From the NCBI GenBank assembly GCA_963457665.1, contig OY735237.1, forward strand, positions 5,911,332-5,975,331: a stretch of DNA of 64,000 bases. The letters run 5' to 3'. Shown here piece by piece: positions 12,591-25,000 of the stretch; within the stretch, counting starts at the first letter, position 1; every line of letters begins with the position of its first letter. The position numbers were made by a program, and so were the translations under genes. Source of the DNA: Thysanoteuthis rhombus (taxonomy: Eukaryota > Mollusca > Cephalopoda > Oegopsida > Thysanoteuthidae). Under the pieces are notes generated by a model, which was not told the origin of the DNA, did no database searches, and saw only the letters and a program-made list of their open reading frames with translations.

Positions 12591-13529
12591 GACAGAAAGA
12601 AGACTGTGATTTTTGACAGGTACTATGCTAGCGAATAAATAGAGAGTCAACAATAGCCAATAAATCTGTGTATGTGGAATTTGATCCAAAAATTAATCTA
12701 TTCGATATGAAATACAAACAAATTTTCTCAAAGTGAAAAGGAAAAAAAACAAACTACGTGACTCTAGGTAGTTTCCTGTCATATAGCAAACAGAAGTATT
12801 TGGCTAAATTTAAATCTTAGGCCACAGCTGTTGCAAACATGTAACAACAAAAACTGGTAACATTAGATCAATCCCATGATCCTCTGCAACGGCAACAAAC
12901 CATAAGTCAATAAATTTGACAAAGAGGGACCAGGTGAATACAACTGACCTTAGGATTCCATTTTTTTCTCCTCTCTTCTCTTTGCTGATGATAACCAGAT
13001 GTGTATCTAATATACATGGAAAATTTGGTGTGTGTTTCTTTCATAATTTGTGTATCAGCTGGGAGATAAAAAGTTGCGAACAGAAAAGCGTGAAATAGGG
13101 ACAGAAATCAACAGAATTATATATATATATACTTATATATATGTATATATATATACATATATGCACTAGTTGGGGTACTTGGAGTTGCCTGGGGAAAAGA
13201 CTCCAAATATAGCATCATAGGAGAGTAAACAATATTTTATAAAGATTTTATGTAATTATATGAGGATGGAGGGATGTTCAGGTGAATTCCCTCTTACCCT
13301 GGTCAGGCACTCTCACACTGAAGAAGTTTCAAATAAAGCAATGCAGGGAAAGGTAAATTTTATTTTAGAGGGATCTTATACGATTAAATAAGGCAGGGTG
13401 CGTACTCCTGGGGTCAAGTTGGACAAATTTACATCCATTTGGATGCAGTCACTTAGCTGGATATAGAGACAAAAAAGTGGCAAGCAAGGAAGCAATAAGC
13501 AAAAAAAATATAATCATTTTTCTTTATAT

Positions 13530-13533
13530 AACA

Positions 13534-13584
<51 letters not shown>

Positions 13585-13592
13585 ATATATAA
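13530..13592. repeat. (TA)n arrays
   Basis: An imperfect TA array. Similar arrays flank it at 13125-13160 and 13898-13947. Confidence 0.9.
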
Positions 13593-13764
13593 ATATACAC
13601 AGTATATGTGGTACAAATCAGGCTAGCAGTATAACATAATATAATGATATATCGATAATATAAAGCCACTTCTGAAATGTAATGGATTTATTTCATACGG
13701 TGCTCGATACATACAACTTTTTACTCATGGAGTTAAATTTTTTTAGGGTAGAGCTGGAAATAAA

Positions 13765-13895
13765 TAGTAGAATGTGGATTTGCTACACAAACTAGCTCAT
13801 CTTTCTGCCCTCTTCAGGCCTCATCAGGCAGATTCGCCTGATAAGGCCTGAAGAGGGCAGAAAGATGAGCTAGTTTGTGTAGCAAATCCACATTC

Positions 13896-13900
<5 letters not shown>
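13765..13900. repeat. Near-perfect long hairpin (65-bp arms, 6-nt loop)
   Basis: 13765-13829 is the reverse complement of 13836-13900 with two mismatches (13822/13843 and 13767/13898, the latter G-U in RNA). The loop is AGATTC. Each arm includes CCTCTTCAGGCC and GCTAGTTTGTGTAGC (right-strand spelling). The right arm runs straight into a (TA)n array. A foldback transposon end or recent inverted duplication is likely. Confidence 0.92.
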
Positions 13901-13950
<50 letters not shown>

Positions 13951-14099
13951 AGATATAAGTAAAAAGTAAGGAAAAGCGATACTGGTTGTATTTGATGATT
14001 AGGATATTTAGTAAAAAGGGTTTGTGTTCATAGTTGTATTTCCCAGCTCGCAGGAAATATTTATCTGAGCAATTTCGATGAGTTAGTTAAGAGAGATCT

Positions 14100-14347
14100 T
14101 TCTTGATAATCTCATTGAAACTGGTCAGAGAAATATTGGTCCTCCAGTTTGTGTCAAGCAATGTTCACACTTGTTTTTCCAAAATTCAGACTTTTTTAGT
14201 GACCACTGACCAGCAAATGGTGAGAGGAATAACTTATTCATTGATCATCCCTATTTCCAATATTTTAATTGATCACACCCAACATAGCATGCTACCAAAA
14301 GACATTGGTCATGTTCCGGTCTCTATTGTGTGACTAAACAGACTTGT
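14100..14347 (-). repeat. Interspersed repeat family A, copy 7 (inverted, partial)
   Basis: GTGTCAAGCAATGTTCACAC, TTGATCACACCCAACATAGC, ATGCTACCAAAAGACATTGG and GTGACTAAACAGACTTG mark a reversed partial copy. Confidence 0.68.
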
Positions 14348-14449
14348 TACTTTTATCTTTATTAGATGAGGCATCAGCCACCATTAGTATTATAAATTTC
14401 TGACTAGTTTTCTTTCATCTTAATTTTTGATTTCTTTTTATCCGCAATC

Positions 14450-14590
14450 TATAGCACTGAGTAAACAGCACAGATTATAGATGAAGGATAAACTTTCAGT
14501 GAGATTCAAACTCACATTCCTTTTGCCTCAGAGGCGCTTGTTCGTTCTTTCTCGGTCCGTTATCTAAAAATCTATTTTTCCTCATCAGTT
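14450..14590 (-). mobile_element. tRNA-derived SINE copy (reverse)
   Basis: Reverse reading gives GAGTTTGAATCTCACTGAAAG (B-box-like), then a tail with TCTATAATCTGTGC and TTTACTCAGTGC. The tail matches the other SINE copies in the window. Confidence 0.6.
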
Positions 14591-17500
14591 CAACAGAATT
14601 GGACCTACAATCATTTTATGGTTTTGTAGGATTATTGAATGTTCTGCAAGTAATAAAGTTACTAATACAAGTTTGGTAAAATGTTCTGTAGTACAATGAG
14701 TTGATATGATTGCTGGCACTTGATCATACAATTATGGTAGCTCATAGGAGGCTTCACTATCATGCTTTCTCTAAGGAGCAGTGTATGCTTGAGAATGGAC
14801 CTGGTGCACAGTCTGGTCCATAACTTGGTGAGATATTCTGTTTACTTGTGGCAGAGTATGGGCTGAGACAGCAGGAGAACAATATGACACTTGGTATTCC
14901 CAGACAGTTACCCATCTAGTTATGAACAGACTCGATGTTGCTTAACTTCGGTGATTTTAGATTTGGCCAAATCATGTTTAATGGGTCAATATATCAATAA
15001 TGAAATCCAGTGTAGAAAGTACTAATATAAAATACGCAAGAGATTGACTTGAGTCCATGTGGCAAAATTGGTGCCAAGATCAGTGACATTAGAATCGAAT
15101 AAAAAGGATCACCGCCATTTTGATTTAAGTGACAAGCACGTGGGTATTTAAACCACATGAGTGGCCATTGTGAAAAGTGATAAGATGTACATGGTAAAAA
15201 AAAACAAAACAAAAAATGTTTCATCAAATACAAATAAAAAGGGAGGAAGATATTTTTAGACAAACTTTAAAAACATATATTTAATGAAAAACAAATAATG
15301 ATTCAAAATGGCTGAAACAAAAAAGAAACAAAGACATGATTATAGAAAGGATAGATATCAGGGGCGGATTCATGAGGTCTTCTACTGTGTTCTGGAAGAC
15401 CCTTAGAATTTTTCAAAATGATTATATACTGTGTATATAATTTTACATATTTTTATTTACACAGTTTTTTTTCATCTCAACTCATTCTCTTTAGACAACC
15501 AGAGGCCTATAAAAATGAATTCATCTTATCATTTGGACAAATATTCTGTAGAGATACTAAATTTTTTTTCCCATGGACTTATCTTTCATATGTGTAAAAA
15601 TCATGATGGTACAAAAATTCAAAGTAAAATAAATCATCAAATGAATTTGAAGAGGTGATATAATCATAAAGGAGAAATATTTTTCCGAAATTTTGGATGA
15701 TAGTTTTGTAGCATTATTGAATTTTCAAATTTTTCAAAACCTTCAGCTGAACAGGCTGGATCTACATTTAGATATGATTAATTTGATAATTAACTGCTAA
15801 TTCTAACCAGTGGAAATAATACAGAACTGTGACCTTGCTAAGAATTCCTTTGGAAAAAGATATAGAAGAGATATGTGATCTAGCGAATTTTATTGTCATA
15901 TTTTTACCTGACATCGGAGCTACTGAAGGATGATGCTTTAAATGAGGCCCGATATTTCCATAGTGCAAGGCGATGTTATTAAAAGCAGAGATTCAAGATG
16001 TATGTAAACCTGGTGGGACAAATGGAAAAGCACAGACAACTCAAGACATCAAGCATCAAAAAGTTAATGCTGACTCAACAGGATAAATGTTGTTGACAAG
16101 AGGAGTTTTGTAAATCACAAATCAGGGCCAACTATGAATTTGCTGTTAAGCTAACCTTAACTAGTAAGAATAAAAGACTTGTGACATAGTGTTGTGAAAT
16201 GCCGTTAGCTGCATTTTTGTGTGGTGAAGAAGAATAGGTTTACTGAATTGAATAGGCCTTGATAGGTATGATGACCGAGATACCAAATGCTACCGAAAAC
16301 AGAGACTTAGTAAATATATAGATCAGAAAATGAATGTGACTCTGAAGGCAGAAATATGCACACCCAAATATATTTGCCAAGATGCAGTTTTGTATGAAAA
16401 AGTAAGAAGTAAGAAGTTTTCGTGTCTGGACAGAAAATAGCAAAGCAAAATGTGATATGAGTGACAGTAAAGAAAGGGCAGGCATAGCCCTAAATACAAT
16501 GTGTGTGGTATCATGGCTACAAACTAGAAGTGAGTAAAGAAAAACTAATAGAGAATAGACTAAACTAATAGAAAATACAGTGGTCAAAGAGGCTAAGGGT
16601 TCACTTGATTCAGGCAAACTTTAGCAAGCTATGAAGAAGCTAATAGAAAATACTATAAGGAAAGGAAATACATGTACTGAAAAGTATTCAGGCATCACAT
16701 GGCCAGGGAAGCCACAGAAGTGAGCACTATGAAGCAGAAGTCGTTCTTTTTATAGGGGCTAAAAGAAAGTGGCATCAGAAGATCTGGAATTACTTTACTA
16801 TTTTCGTAATTTTTATCTATGGATGCATATATTTTCATATTTAGTTTCATGGTGATCTCTGCTAAACAGAAATGAGTTGTTATACTTCAAACAACCTGGT
16901 TACTCTTCATGAAACTTTGATAGATATTTGTATTCAAATCCAGACTAAAAAGAAATCATATGTGAACCGAAATCAAATTAGAGCAACGATCATGAAAGCA
17001 GTTTCATTCTAGGCATTATTGGGTCACCTTGCTGGAGATAAATTAATAAGAAAATAACCTGGTTTGCTTTCAGGAGTGAGGCCGATCTCTTGGAAATCAG
17101 CCTGAATATCAATTGCTATTATTCTGTTTTCCCGCAGGAGGAAAGAAGATCAGTTTTAAGTAGTACTCACCTCTTTTATCTGTCTTTAAAAAAAAAACTA
17201 CCCCTCCCAGGTTATTGTATTTTTAACAAACTCCAAATAGAACTACAAGAAGAAGCCAGTCTATCATAAGAGAATGTCGTTTGTGAGAGAAACCTACTTG
17301 GAAAACAGTTCATGCATACAAAAGTTACACTTGAAAAATGCATATGACTTTGTCTCCATCCTCCCCCACTTAAACTCATCTTTTTTGGTATCCTTTCCTG
17401 CGTGAATGTCTTACGATAAAAATGAAAAAAAGCTAGAAGGGGGTGATGAGTTGTTAATGGTACCCAACACTTGATTCTTTTCAGAAAAAGTTGTTTGCGG

Positions 17501-17960
17501 CATGTAACGCTCAGAAAGTGATGCAAACTTATTATTACCTTCTCTGCATCATTTTTGGTGACGCTAAAAAAAGATGGTCCTTTCTGAAGCCTGGTTGAAA
17601 ATTGGGCAGCTGAATTGCGCAATAAGTGAGATTATCCATTTTTCAACAATTACTGACTCTCAAGTTTCAATTTTCTGCAGCAAGAAAAAAAAGTTGTGTA
17701 ACTATTTAGAAGGTTTAAGTGCATGAGAATTTAATGAAACTATGTAATTTGTGTCTTTATATCTAGGGGCTCCTACTTGACAATTATCCCTCATATATAC
17801 ATATATATGTAGAGGATCTAAACATGGAATGGGGGTTACCATGCTAGTTGTGCTAGACCATTATTATTGGACTGGTCATTACTTAGTACCTCAAATAGTG
17901 GTCTTGTCTCAAACTAATTTAATCTTCCTAATTATACATATATATTTCATACATTTACCT
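14591..17960. other. Intergenic DNA without a recognisable gene
   Basis: AT-rich. Two longer minus-strand frames (16240-16617 and 17212-17622) lack recognisable motifs, and nothing around them suggests splice-supported exons. I see no definite repeat. Confidence 0.4.
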
Positions 17961-17964
17961 CTTT

Positions 17965-18270
17965 ATAAGGTCTGTCTAGAAAGTATTCAGCCATTTTGAG
18001 TATCCTGAGAACTGGTAGGTAACCTTGATGTAACTTGGTAGCAAATCAGAGGGGACCAGTAGGTACTAACTCACTCCCATGGCAGTACTAGGTCAGTAAG
18101 TTAGTTTGTGCATTGTGTGACCCATCACATTCCCACTGACTGACTGAGTCATTCTTTATATTTTGTCCAGAAATATTACTCAAGCTGGTCAGCCCCCTTT
18201 CAGTCCAGATTTGGCTCCCTGCAACTTCTGGTTTTTGTCAATATCAACCATCTATGCATTAACAAGGAAA
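17965..18270 (+). mobile_element. Mariner-type transposon fragment
   Basis: Begins GGTCTGTCTAGAAAGTATTCAGCC, like a mariner terminus. At 18190-18270 the frame reads QPPFSPDLAPCNFWFL, the mariner signature around the third catalytic Asp ((Y/F)SPDLAPCD). Most of the transposase between is missing, so this is an internally deleted dead copy. Confidence 0.7.
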
Positions 18271-18394
18271 GTGATTATGTCAAAAAATAAATATTCATTA
18301 TGTGAAATAGATGATTTTTTCATCTTCACACTTATGAGTTAGTGATGGACCTACATATGAAGACTAAGAATGTTTTCTGAAAATGTTTTTTATA

Positions 18395-18525
18395 GACTCC
18401 TAAACTGTTGCACTCTACAAGCTGGAAATTTGTGTAAAAGGGTAATTTGACCATGATTAACATAGGATAGGTGGTGATGATCCCTGGTCACCTCTACATG
18501 ACAATTTGGGATCATGTCTAATGAG
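18395..18525. repeat. Interspersed repeat family B, copy 1
   Basis: AGACTCCTAAACTGTTGCACTCTACAAGCT through GACAATTTGGGATCATG. The same ordered blocks (AGACTCCTTAATGGTTGCACCCTACAAGCT ... GGTCAATTTGGGATCAG) occur at 57995-58125. Confidence 0.7.
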
Positions 18526-18876
18526 AAATTTTGTCATATCAATCTTGTCTTGGAGAAATACAAATGCTATGAAAACCACTTTCATTTATCGTGAAAACTA
18601 ATTCCTTTATTGATTAAAAATCTCTTATTCTGAAAAAGCAAGTCTCTCATTCTGTAAATATAATACAATCTAAACTTTAATGTCAATCATCCTGTTCATA
18701 GAATCCCAACCAACTCCCAATTCAAAAGTATATTTTACTTGTGATCATTTTTTCTCTATTGTTTCTTGTATTCTCAACAATTATGGTAACTGATAATACT
18801 TTCAAGTTTTCTACAGCTATGTATTATTCAACCTCTTCAAGTTTCCAGTTTTCTGTGGTATTTGTACCAAGATACA

Positions 18877-18879
<3 letters not shown>

Positions 18880-18951
<72 letters not shown>
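18880..18951. repeat. (TA)n microsatellite
   Basis: More than 30 uninterrupted TA units. A second array lies at 19217-19265. Confidence 0.95.
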
Positions 18952-18953
<2 letters not shown>

Positions 18954-19215
18954 TGTTAGGAATAGAGCACTCTGGTGGATGGGGAATTCTGCGGGAATAA
19001 ATATATCACTTAAATTCAACCTTACTGACCGTCCAGCTCTGCATAGGGCAGAGATAAGATGCCAGCCTCTGGGTCTGAAGTGAAGGTTTTGATCCTACCT
19101 CGTGGTACAGGATGGGATAATGGATAGTCTATAGCCACATTGAAGAGTTGTAATACAACAAAACAACTGTCTGTGGATGACACAATCATATAATCATAAT
19201 TATATATACATGTAC

Positions 19216-19274
<59 letters not shown>

Positions 19275-19275
19275 A

Positions 19276-20620
19276 GAAAATCTACATCCACATAAATGTT
19301 TACTTTATGTATTCACTCTCCTTGCTATAACAGCCTATTCAAACTCCTTAACAATATTTCTACCACTTAGATATAAACAACATACATTTACTATTACAAT
19401 CAGTGCGAATATTTGATGGATAAAAAATTCAGTGTGAATTTAACATGCTTAAATTTTAGTTATGAATGAGTCTCAAACATTCCACAAATATAACAGCAAT
19501 CGATATTATAGAAAATTCTGCCTACAAATACTACTTCTATAATTTGGCTACGGCCCTAAAAAACATCTAGAATCTACACCCCCCCTCACTCCACAATAAC
19601 CTCTTTTGATTCCAGTGACAACTAATAAAAATGATCTATAGGCTGGAGCTGCATAGACAAATGAAATGCATGAGGTCAAATGAAAGACAAGAAGTCAATT
19701 GAAGGAAACCTGGGAAAATAAATACTATAAATTGAAGTCAATACTACCAACCCCCATTCATAAATTGCTTAGACAACATAAACAGAATAAACAATTAAAG
19801 AAAGGCCAAATGATACATTCACTGTGTCATAATGGGAGATCATATCAAATAAGAGTTTCAATATCATAAAACGCAATTTATATATCCATTTCCTAATAAC
19901 ATAATTGTTGTCTTGAAAGAAGCAGATAGAGTAGATACAGATTGTGAATAAACAAAATAAGAATTTAGAGTGAAAACAGTTATTTGGGTCTTTGCATTAC
20001 TAGCCATATATGTAGAGAGAGACAGATAAACATGTTATACATATATAAAGATATAGATATAAAACTGGGACTGATACTAAATATTAATGACTGTTGCAAT
20101 GGATAATGTGATAATGATAAATGTGAGTGGGTGTATATAACTACCATATGAAAATTTCTCTAAGAATTATTATGCCTCAGTGTTCTTTACTTTGTACAGT
20201 GAGCCATATTCTTCTTGTCTTTTGTCAGTTTTGGTTTCACTCATATAAAATGGCATTACGCCAACTACATCTCCTATTTCATAAATCTATTCCGCTATCT
20301 TTTGGGGGCAGTTACCATAGCAACAGGTACCCGGTAGTAAGATAAATGCACCACCCTTGGGATACTCTCAGTATCACATCTACTTTTGTAGGCGGGAAAT
20401 AAGGTATGGCACTTGTATTTAGGTATTCAATTTTTTTTTTGTACTAATTTTAAAACATCCCCCTAAATAGATAGAATTGATGAAAAGCAAATGATTAATT
20501 TTACCTATTATTCTTAGATATTCACTCATTTCATTTTGACTTGAGTAAACATAATAGATGAGGATGGTTTTAGTATCTTAAGACCATCATTGAAATGACG
20601 CAGAAACAGAAATAAATGAA
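19276..20620. other. AT-rich intergenic DNA
   Basis: Nothing beyond short A/T runs and a small C-run at 19580-19585. Confidence 0.4.
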
Positions 20621-20621
20621 A

Positions 20622-21090
20622 ACATGTCTAGTTAGTCATTCAATAGAAACTGTCACGTGACCAGTGTCTTTTGACAAACATGCCGTGTTGGGGGTGATCA
20701 TTTGAAAAATTAGATAATGATGAATGAGTTACTTTTCTCACATTTTATTGGGCATAGATCACTAAAAAAAGTCTGAATTTTCAAAAACAAGTGTGAATGC
20801 TGTCGAACGCAAAGTAAGGGACTAATTTAGCATGAACTTCCATTGCAAAAATGAACACTCCCCACTATAAACCTGTTTAGGAGTCGTTTTTCCAAAAAAT
20901 AAAAAAGTTTTTTTCTAGACATAAGAAGGAGTAAATATTTGGAATTTCTGTCTTTTAGCTCCATTGGTGTGGCCTGTATGTGTGATACATACATACATAC
21001 ATAGGTAGCTGAAACAATTTGAAAACTGAAGAAACCTAGGTTGAGAGTTCTGGTGATAGTTTTGGTTGGCGGTTACAGAAGTCAATAAAA
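20622..21090 (+). repeat. Interspersed repeat family A, copy 8
   Basis: Near full length. Starts AACATGTCTAGTTAGTCATT, includes AACATGCCGTGTTGGGGGTG, AACAAGTGTGAATGCTGTCG and CATACATACATACATAGG, and ends GTGATAGTTTTGGTTGGCGG. It lies only about 0.75 kb upstream of the SR gene start. Confidence 0.75.
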
Positions 21091-21839
21091 ATAACAGCTG
21101 TTTACTGCATTTAACCTAATGGAGGATTGTAATTATGTCAATTTAAGGCATCCATAAATAAAATATTGACTAATGATACTTAAAATATGAGGGGTTTCAT
21201 TTCTGTATTATTTCCTGTTTTTTTATCCTTTAATTTTTTTTACCAAAATTTAGCATATTTTCAGTTATGGCTTGGAATCATAAATTATTCAAATATAATT
21301 AAAACAGGAGAAAATATTGATATATATTGACACATTTATAGCACAAAACTGCTTAAAAATCTAATTCTTTACTGTAATATAAAGTAATTAATAAATTATG
21401 TATGTAATAATGTTACAACAATTAATAAGTAATGTATCATTTGTTCACTTCTAGAAGAATACTTAAATTTCCTTTAAATCAATTAATTACTTTTTTTGTA
21501 GCCGCGAAGTAGTATCCGTTACAGCCATAAATTTTGTAAATAAAAATCTAAAATGCTGTACGTTGGAATTCAAGAATTTTAAACTAAAAGATAAATTTGA
21601 ATTTTATAGACATAGTAATTTTAAAAGATAATTACTTGAATATCATTTTAACTATTTTCCTCAAAATTTCCTAAATACAAAATACATACAACAATACATT
21701 TTGTAAGTCTAACTTCAGATAATTGAAATATAGAGTTTGAGAGTTTGATGCAATAGAGAATAAATAAACATCATTTTGAATTATTGCATTTTTTCAAAAC
21801 TATTATTTATACTTTGATATCATTATTTTTCAATCCCCC
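21091..21839. other. AT-rich DNA directly upstream of the SR gene
   Basis: Very AT-rich, with no repeat of the upstream families. It may hold distal promoter elements, but none is identifiable by eye. Confidence 0.4.
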
Positions 21840-21927
21840 CCCCCCACAAATCGAAACAGTGGTCGTGAAACGGTCGCTGCGTCAGTTTTGTTACCTGGCG
21901 CTCCTCACACACATCCGGGCATCCATC
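21840..21927 (+). promoter_or_regulatory. Probable 5' UTR / core promoter region of the SR gene
   Basis: The 90 bases before the ATG are clearly richer in G+C and CpG than the AT-rich DNA on either side, as expected around an animal housekeeping start site. A C-run (21835-21845) marks the left side. No TATA box is convincing at a fixed distance. The exact transcription start cannot be read from sequence. Confidence 0.45.
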
Positions 21928-22048
21928 ATGTCGAGACGGGCGGAGGGTCAGCTCTTCATCGGGCGATTGAGTAAAAATACACGACAAAGGGATTTAGAGG
22001 AAATCTTTGAACCTTATGGCCGAATGCAACGATGTGAGATCAAATATG
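21928..22048 (+). CDS. SR gene exon 1 (coding part): start codon and first half of the RRM
   Basis: ATG at 21928 has A at -3. The frame stays open upstream to about 21784, but this is the first ATG that gives the family-typical MSRR start directly before the RRM. The exon encodes 40 residues through beta1 (RNP2), helix 1 and beta2, ending ..CEIKY plus one base, followed by GTAAGTG. It ends in phase 1. This is a marked GC and CpG rise against AT-rich surroundings. Confidence 0.93.
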
Positions 22049-25000
22049 GTAAGTGATTAAAACAATTTATTTCATTCGACTTACAGTGTATATTTGAAAC
22101 AAATCGTCTTGTCTCCCGAAGACCCTATGTGTTGAGTCGCCATTTTGTATACACATAAGGCGTGTTCGTCAGTACGGCCCTTCTTAGCGGCATCCTTTTT
22201 TCCTTTCTATATTTTATATAAGTAAATCTAATTTGATGTAAATGAATCTTTTTATTCAAAATTACTCAACTTAACTATCAGTCTTTAATCTTTTCTTTTC
22301 GGTGAAGTTTACGTATTAACGCAAAAATTAACAATTTCAATGTTTTCTTTCCATTATAAAAATAAAACATGCCGACGACGTGCGTGGGAAGGTTTTTACG
22401 TTAACATTTATTTACTCGTATATGATACGATAAATTTCTCTCAAAGGACTAGGGACATAATTGTGAGGTTTGATTATATTTGAATGTATAAAAAAATAAA
22501 GATAGTTTATATTACTAAGCTTTCTAGCTACTAAAAGTCGGGGTCGCATACTTCGATATCGCACTGTACTCGAGTAAATACGGCACATATCAATAATATA
22601 TATTCCCACTGTTTCATTAATTTACATTTTCAAAATTCTTTTAGTATATATATCATGATAATGAATAGCTTTTTTAGAAATTAGTTCTGTATTTCTCTTT
22701 TTAAGACGTTAACGTTGTAAACGAAGATCCTGTGTGAAATCAACCGCCTCTTGAATCAAACATTTTCCTAAGAAAAATTCTAAGGGATGACAAATTTCAT
22801 TTTTTTCATTATGAATTTTGACAAAAGGGAAGAATCATTTAGACGTATGTTCCTTGTTACTTATGTTCAATGCAAAGATTTTCAATTATTTTTGAAAACC
22901 AATACCGAAGTGATTTTTTTCAAAACCCTATTCTATGAAAAGATACCGTATGTACTCGAGTATAATGTGACCCCCCTTTTGTTGCTAAAAACTTGTCTTG
23001 TTATCATATTTGTTCACTAATGCTGCCCCCTTCCCCAAATTTTGAACCTGATTTGATGTTTTAAATTTCTCGCAATATACATGAGTGAATAAATACCCTT
23101 TCACAAATGAACTTCTGAGTTATACTTGCAATAACAATTTTAGAGAATTTAATTTATGAATTTATTTAGGTTTGACAATTGAATATTTCTGAAGTGAAAT
23201 ATTGGTCATTTTTGCTCAAGCAGGTGGGCACTTTTTAGGCCCAACTTAGTAGATAAAACTTGAATTTTATTTATAATTTTAGCATTTGTTTATAAATTTA
23301 CAATTGTTCATTTTTGTGGCCATAATTGACAATTTCATTGATTAGAAAAAATCTCAGTGAATGAGACATTTGTCACTATCTTATTTAATTTGAAAATGAA
23401 ATAAAATGAAGGCATATTTCAAAAACTGGTAATTTGCGAGGGAAACAAAGGTCAGATCGTCTTTTGTAAAAACGTTAAATTTGTAAAGAATACTTCATTT
23501 TTCAAATCTTGGTTTGGATATTTTATAATCGTTTTGTTTCATTAGAAAAGATACATATGTTTTGTACGTTTTTTTAGTATTTACTTCTAAAAAGTACGCA
23601 AAGATACGACAAGAAGAATCTTCTTCGCAGTTTTCCAAAACACAATTCTTCGAAATGCATCATGACAATGTCGTCAATTCATTGGAGAAAATAAGATTTA
23701 TGTTTTTTAATTCAAAACCTTGCTAGCAATCATTGATTCCATAGTTTTACATAAGAGGACAGAGAAGGACAGTTTTGTTCCCTGAAATGTAGAAAAAAAA
23801 ACATTGTCTGTGCGTTACTAGCAGAAAATTCCCTTTTGTCGGCTCTAACCCTTAAATTTGAAATTCAGATGAATTGTTTCAGCTTTTCCCTCAGAAAAAA
23901 ATTAGAAACTTGTCCATAGATTTTTTAAAAACCGGAATTCATCAATAACTTTTCTGAATTATTGATCGAAAACTGCTTCGAAAGTATTGAAAAGTCGTAA
24001 TTTGATCAAAATTATTCACGCAATCAATGTTTTTTTTTTTCCTTGAATCAATCTAAACAAAAGTGATTTTTCTGAAGACTTTAATCAGTTGCTATTTCTC
24101 CTTTGATATCTTGAACGTCCAATATCAGATTTTTTGAAAATTCATTTAAAGTTTTCACGTTAAATAAAAGTTCTCGAATTTGTAGTTTCACTTTAATTTT
24201 ACGCAACAACTAATGTTCCAAAGTCTGACGTTTTTTGTTTGAAAAAATCATAATCAGACTTATATTTATTGATCACGGATTTGTGATCTCTGAAAACATG
24301 AATTCATTCATAATTTCGATTTCTATTATTGAATTATTTGAAGAATGAATAACTACCTTTTTTTTAAAAAAAAATCTTCCTTGTGATCAATTTTTGTTTG
24401 AAATGCTAAGGAATAAACAGGTAGTAACAACCCAAGTACTTTCTCTGACCCTCTTCTTCGCAGTTCTTTTACTCTAGGATAAAGTATTATTATTATTAAA
24501 CATGCCTGGACACGTGTAACAAATGTCGATTTCCCCGCAACCACTTCTCCATATCCCCATTCTTATCACTTCTAGCTTTCGCTTCTACTACTGTTATCAG
24601 CATCATCACTTGAGAAGAGGAATAATATCACCACGTCGTCCTTTATACAAAACGATTATCGGTGTGATTTGTTTAGAAGAATAAATATATACACCATATT
24701 TGTTGGAGCCGATGTGTTTGTCGTAATAATTATATTCAAAATAAGCTTTTGAGTTATAAGTATTGCTCACCTATAAATCAAATAGAGAAAATCGAAGTAT
24801 GAAAAGAAATGGTAAATAAAAAAAAATCTTATTTTTTAACAAAACCCTTTCAACTCGTATTCATTAATCATTGAAATACTGTCTCGAAATTATCAAAAAA
24901 TAAAATTGATGTGATAATTTTATTCATTTATTTACTATTTCGATTGATTTTAGTTATAAATAAGAATTTGTAATCCATGAGTTTGAAATTTACACCTTTT

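Noticed and set aside
16240-17622. Minus-strand frames of 125 and 136 codons
   Set aside because: No recognisable domain and no convincing splice partners. The first is hydrophobic in keeping with T-rich DNA.
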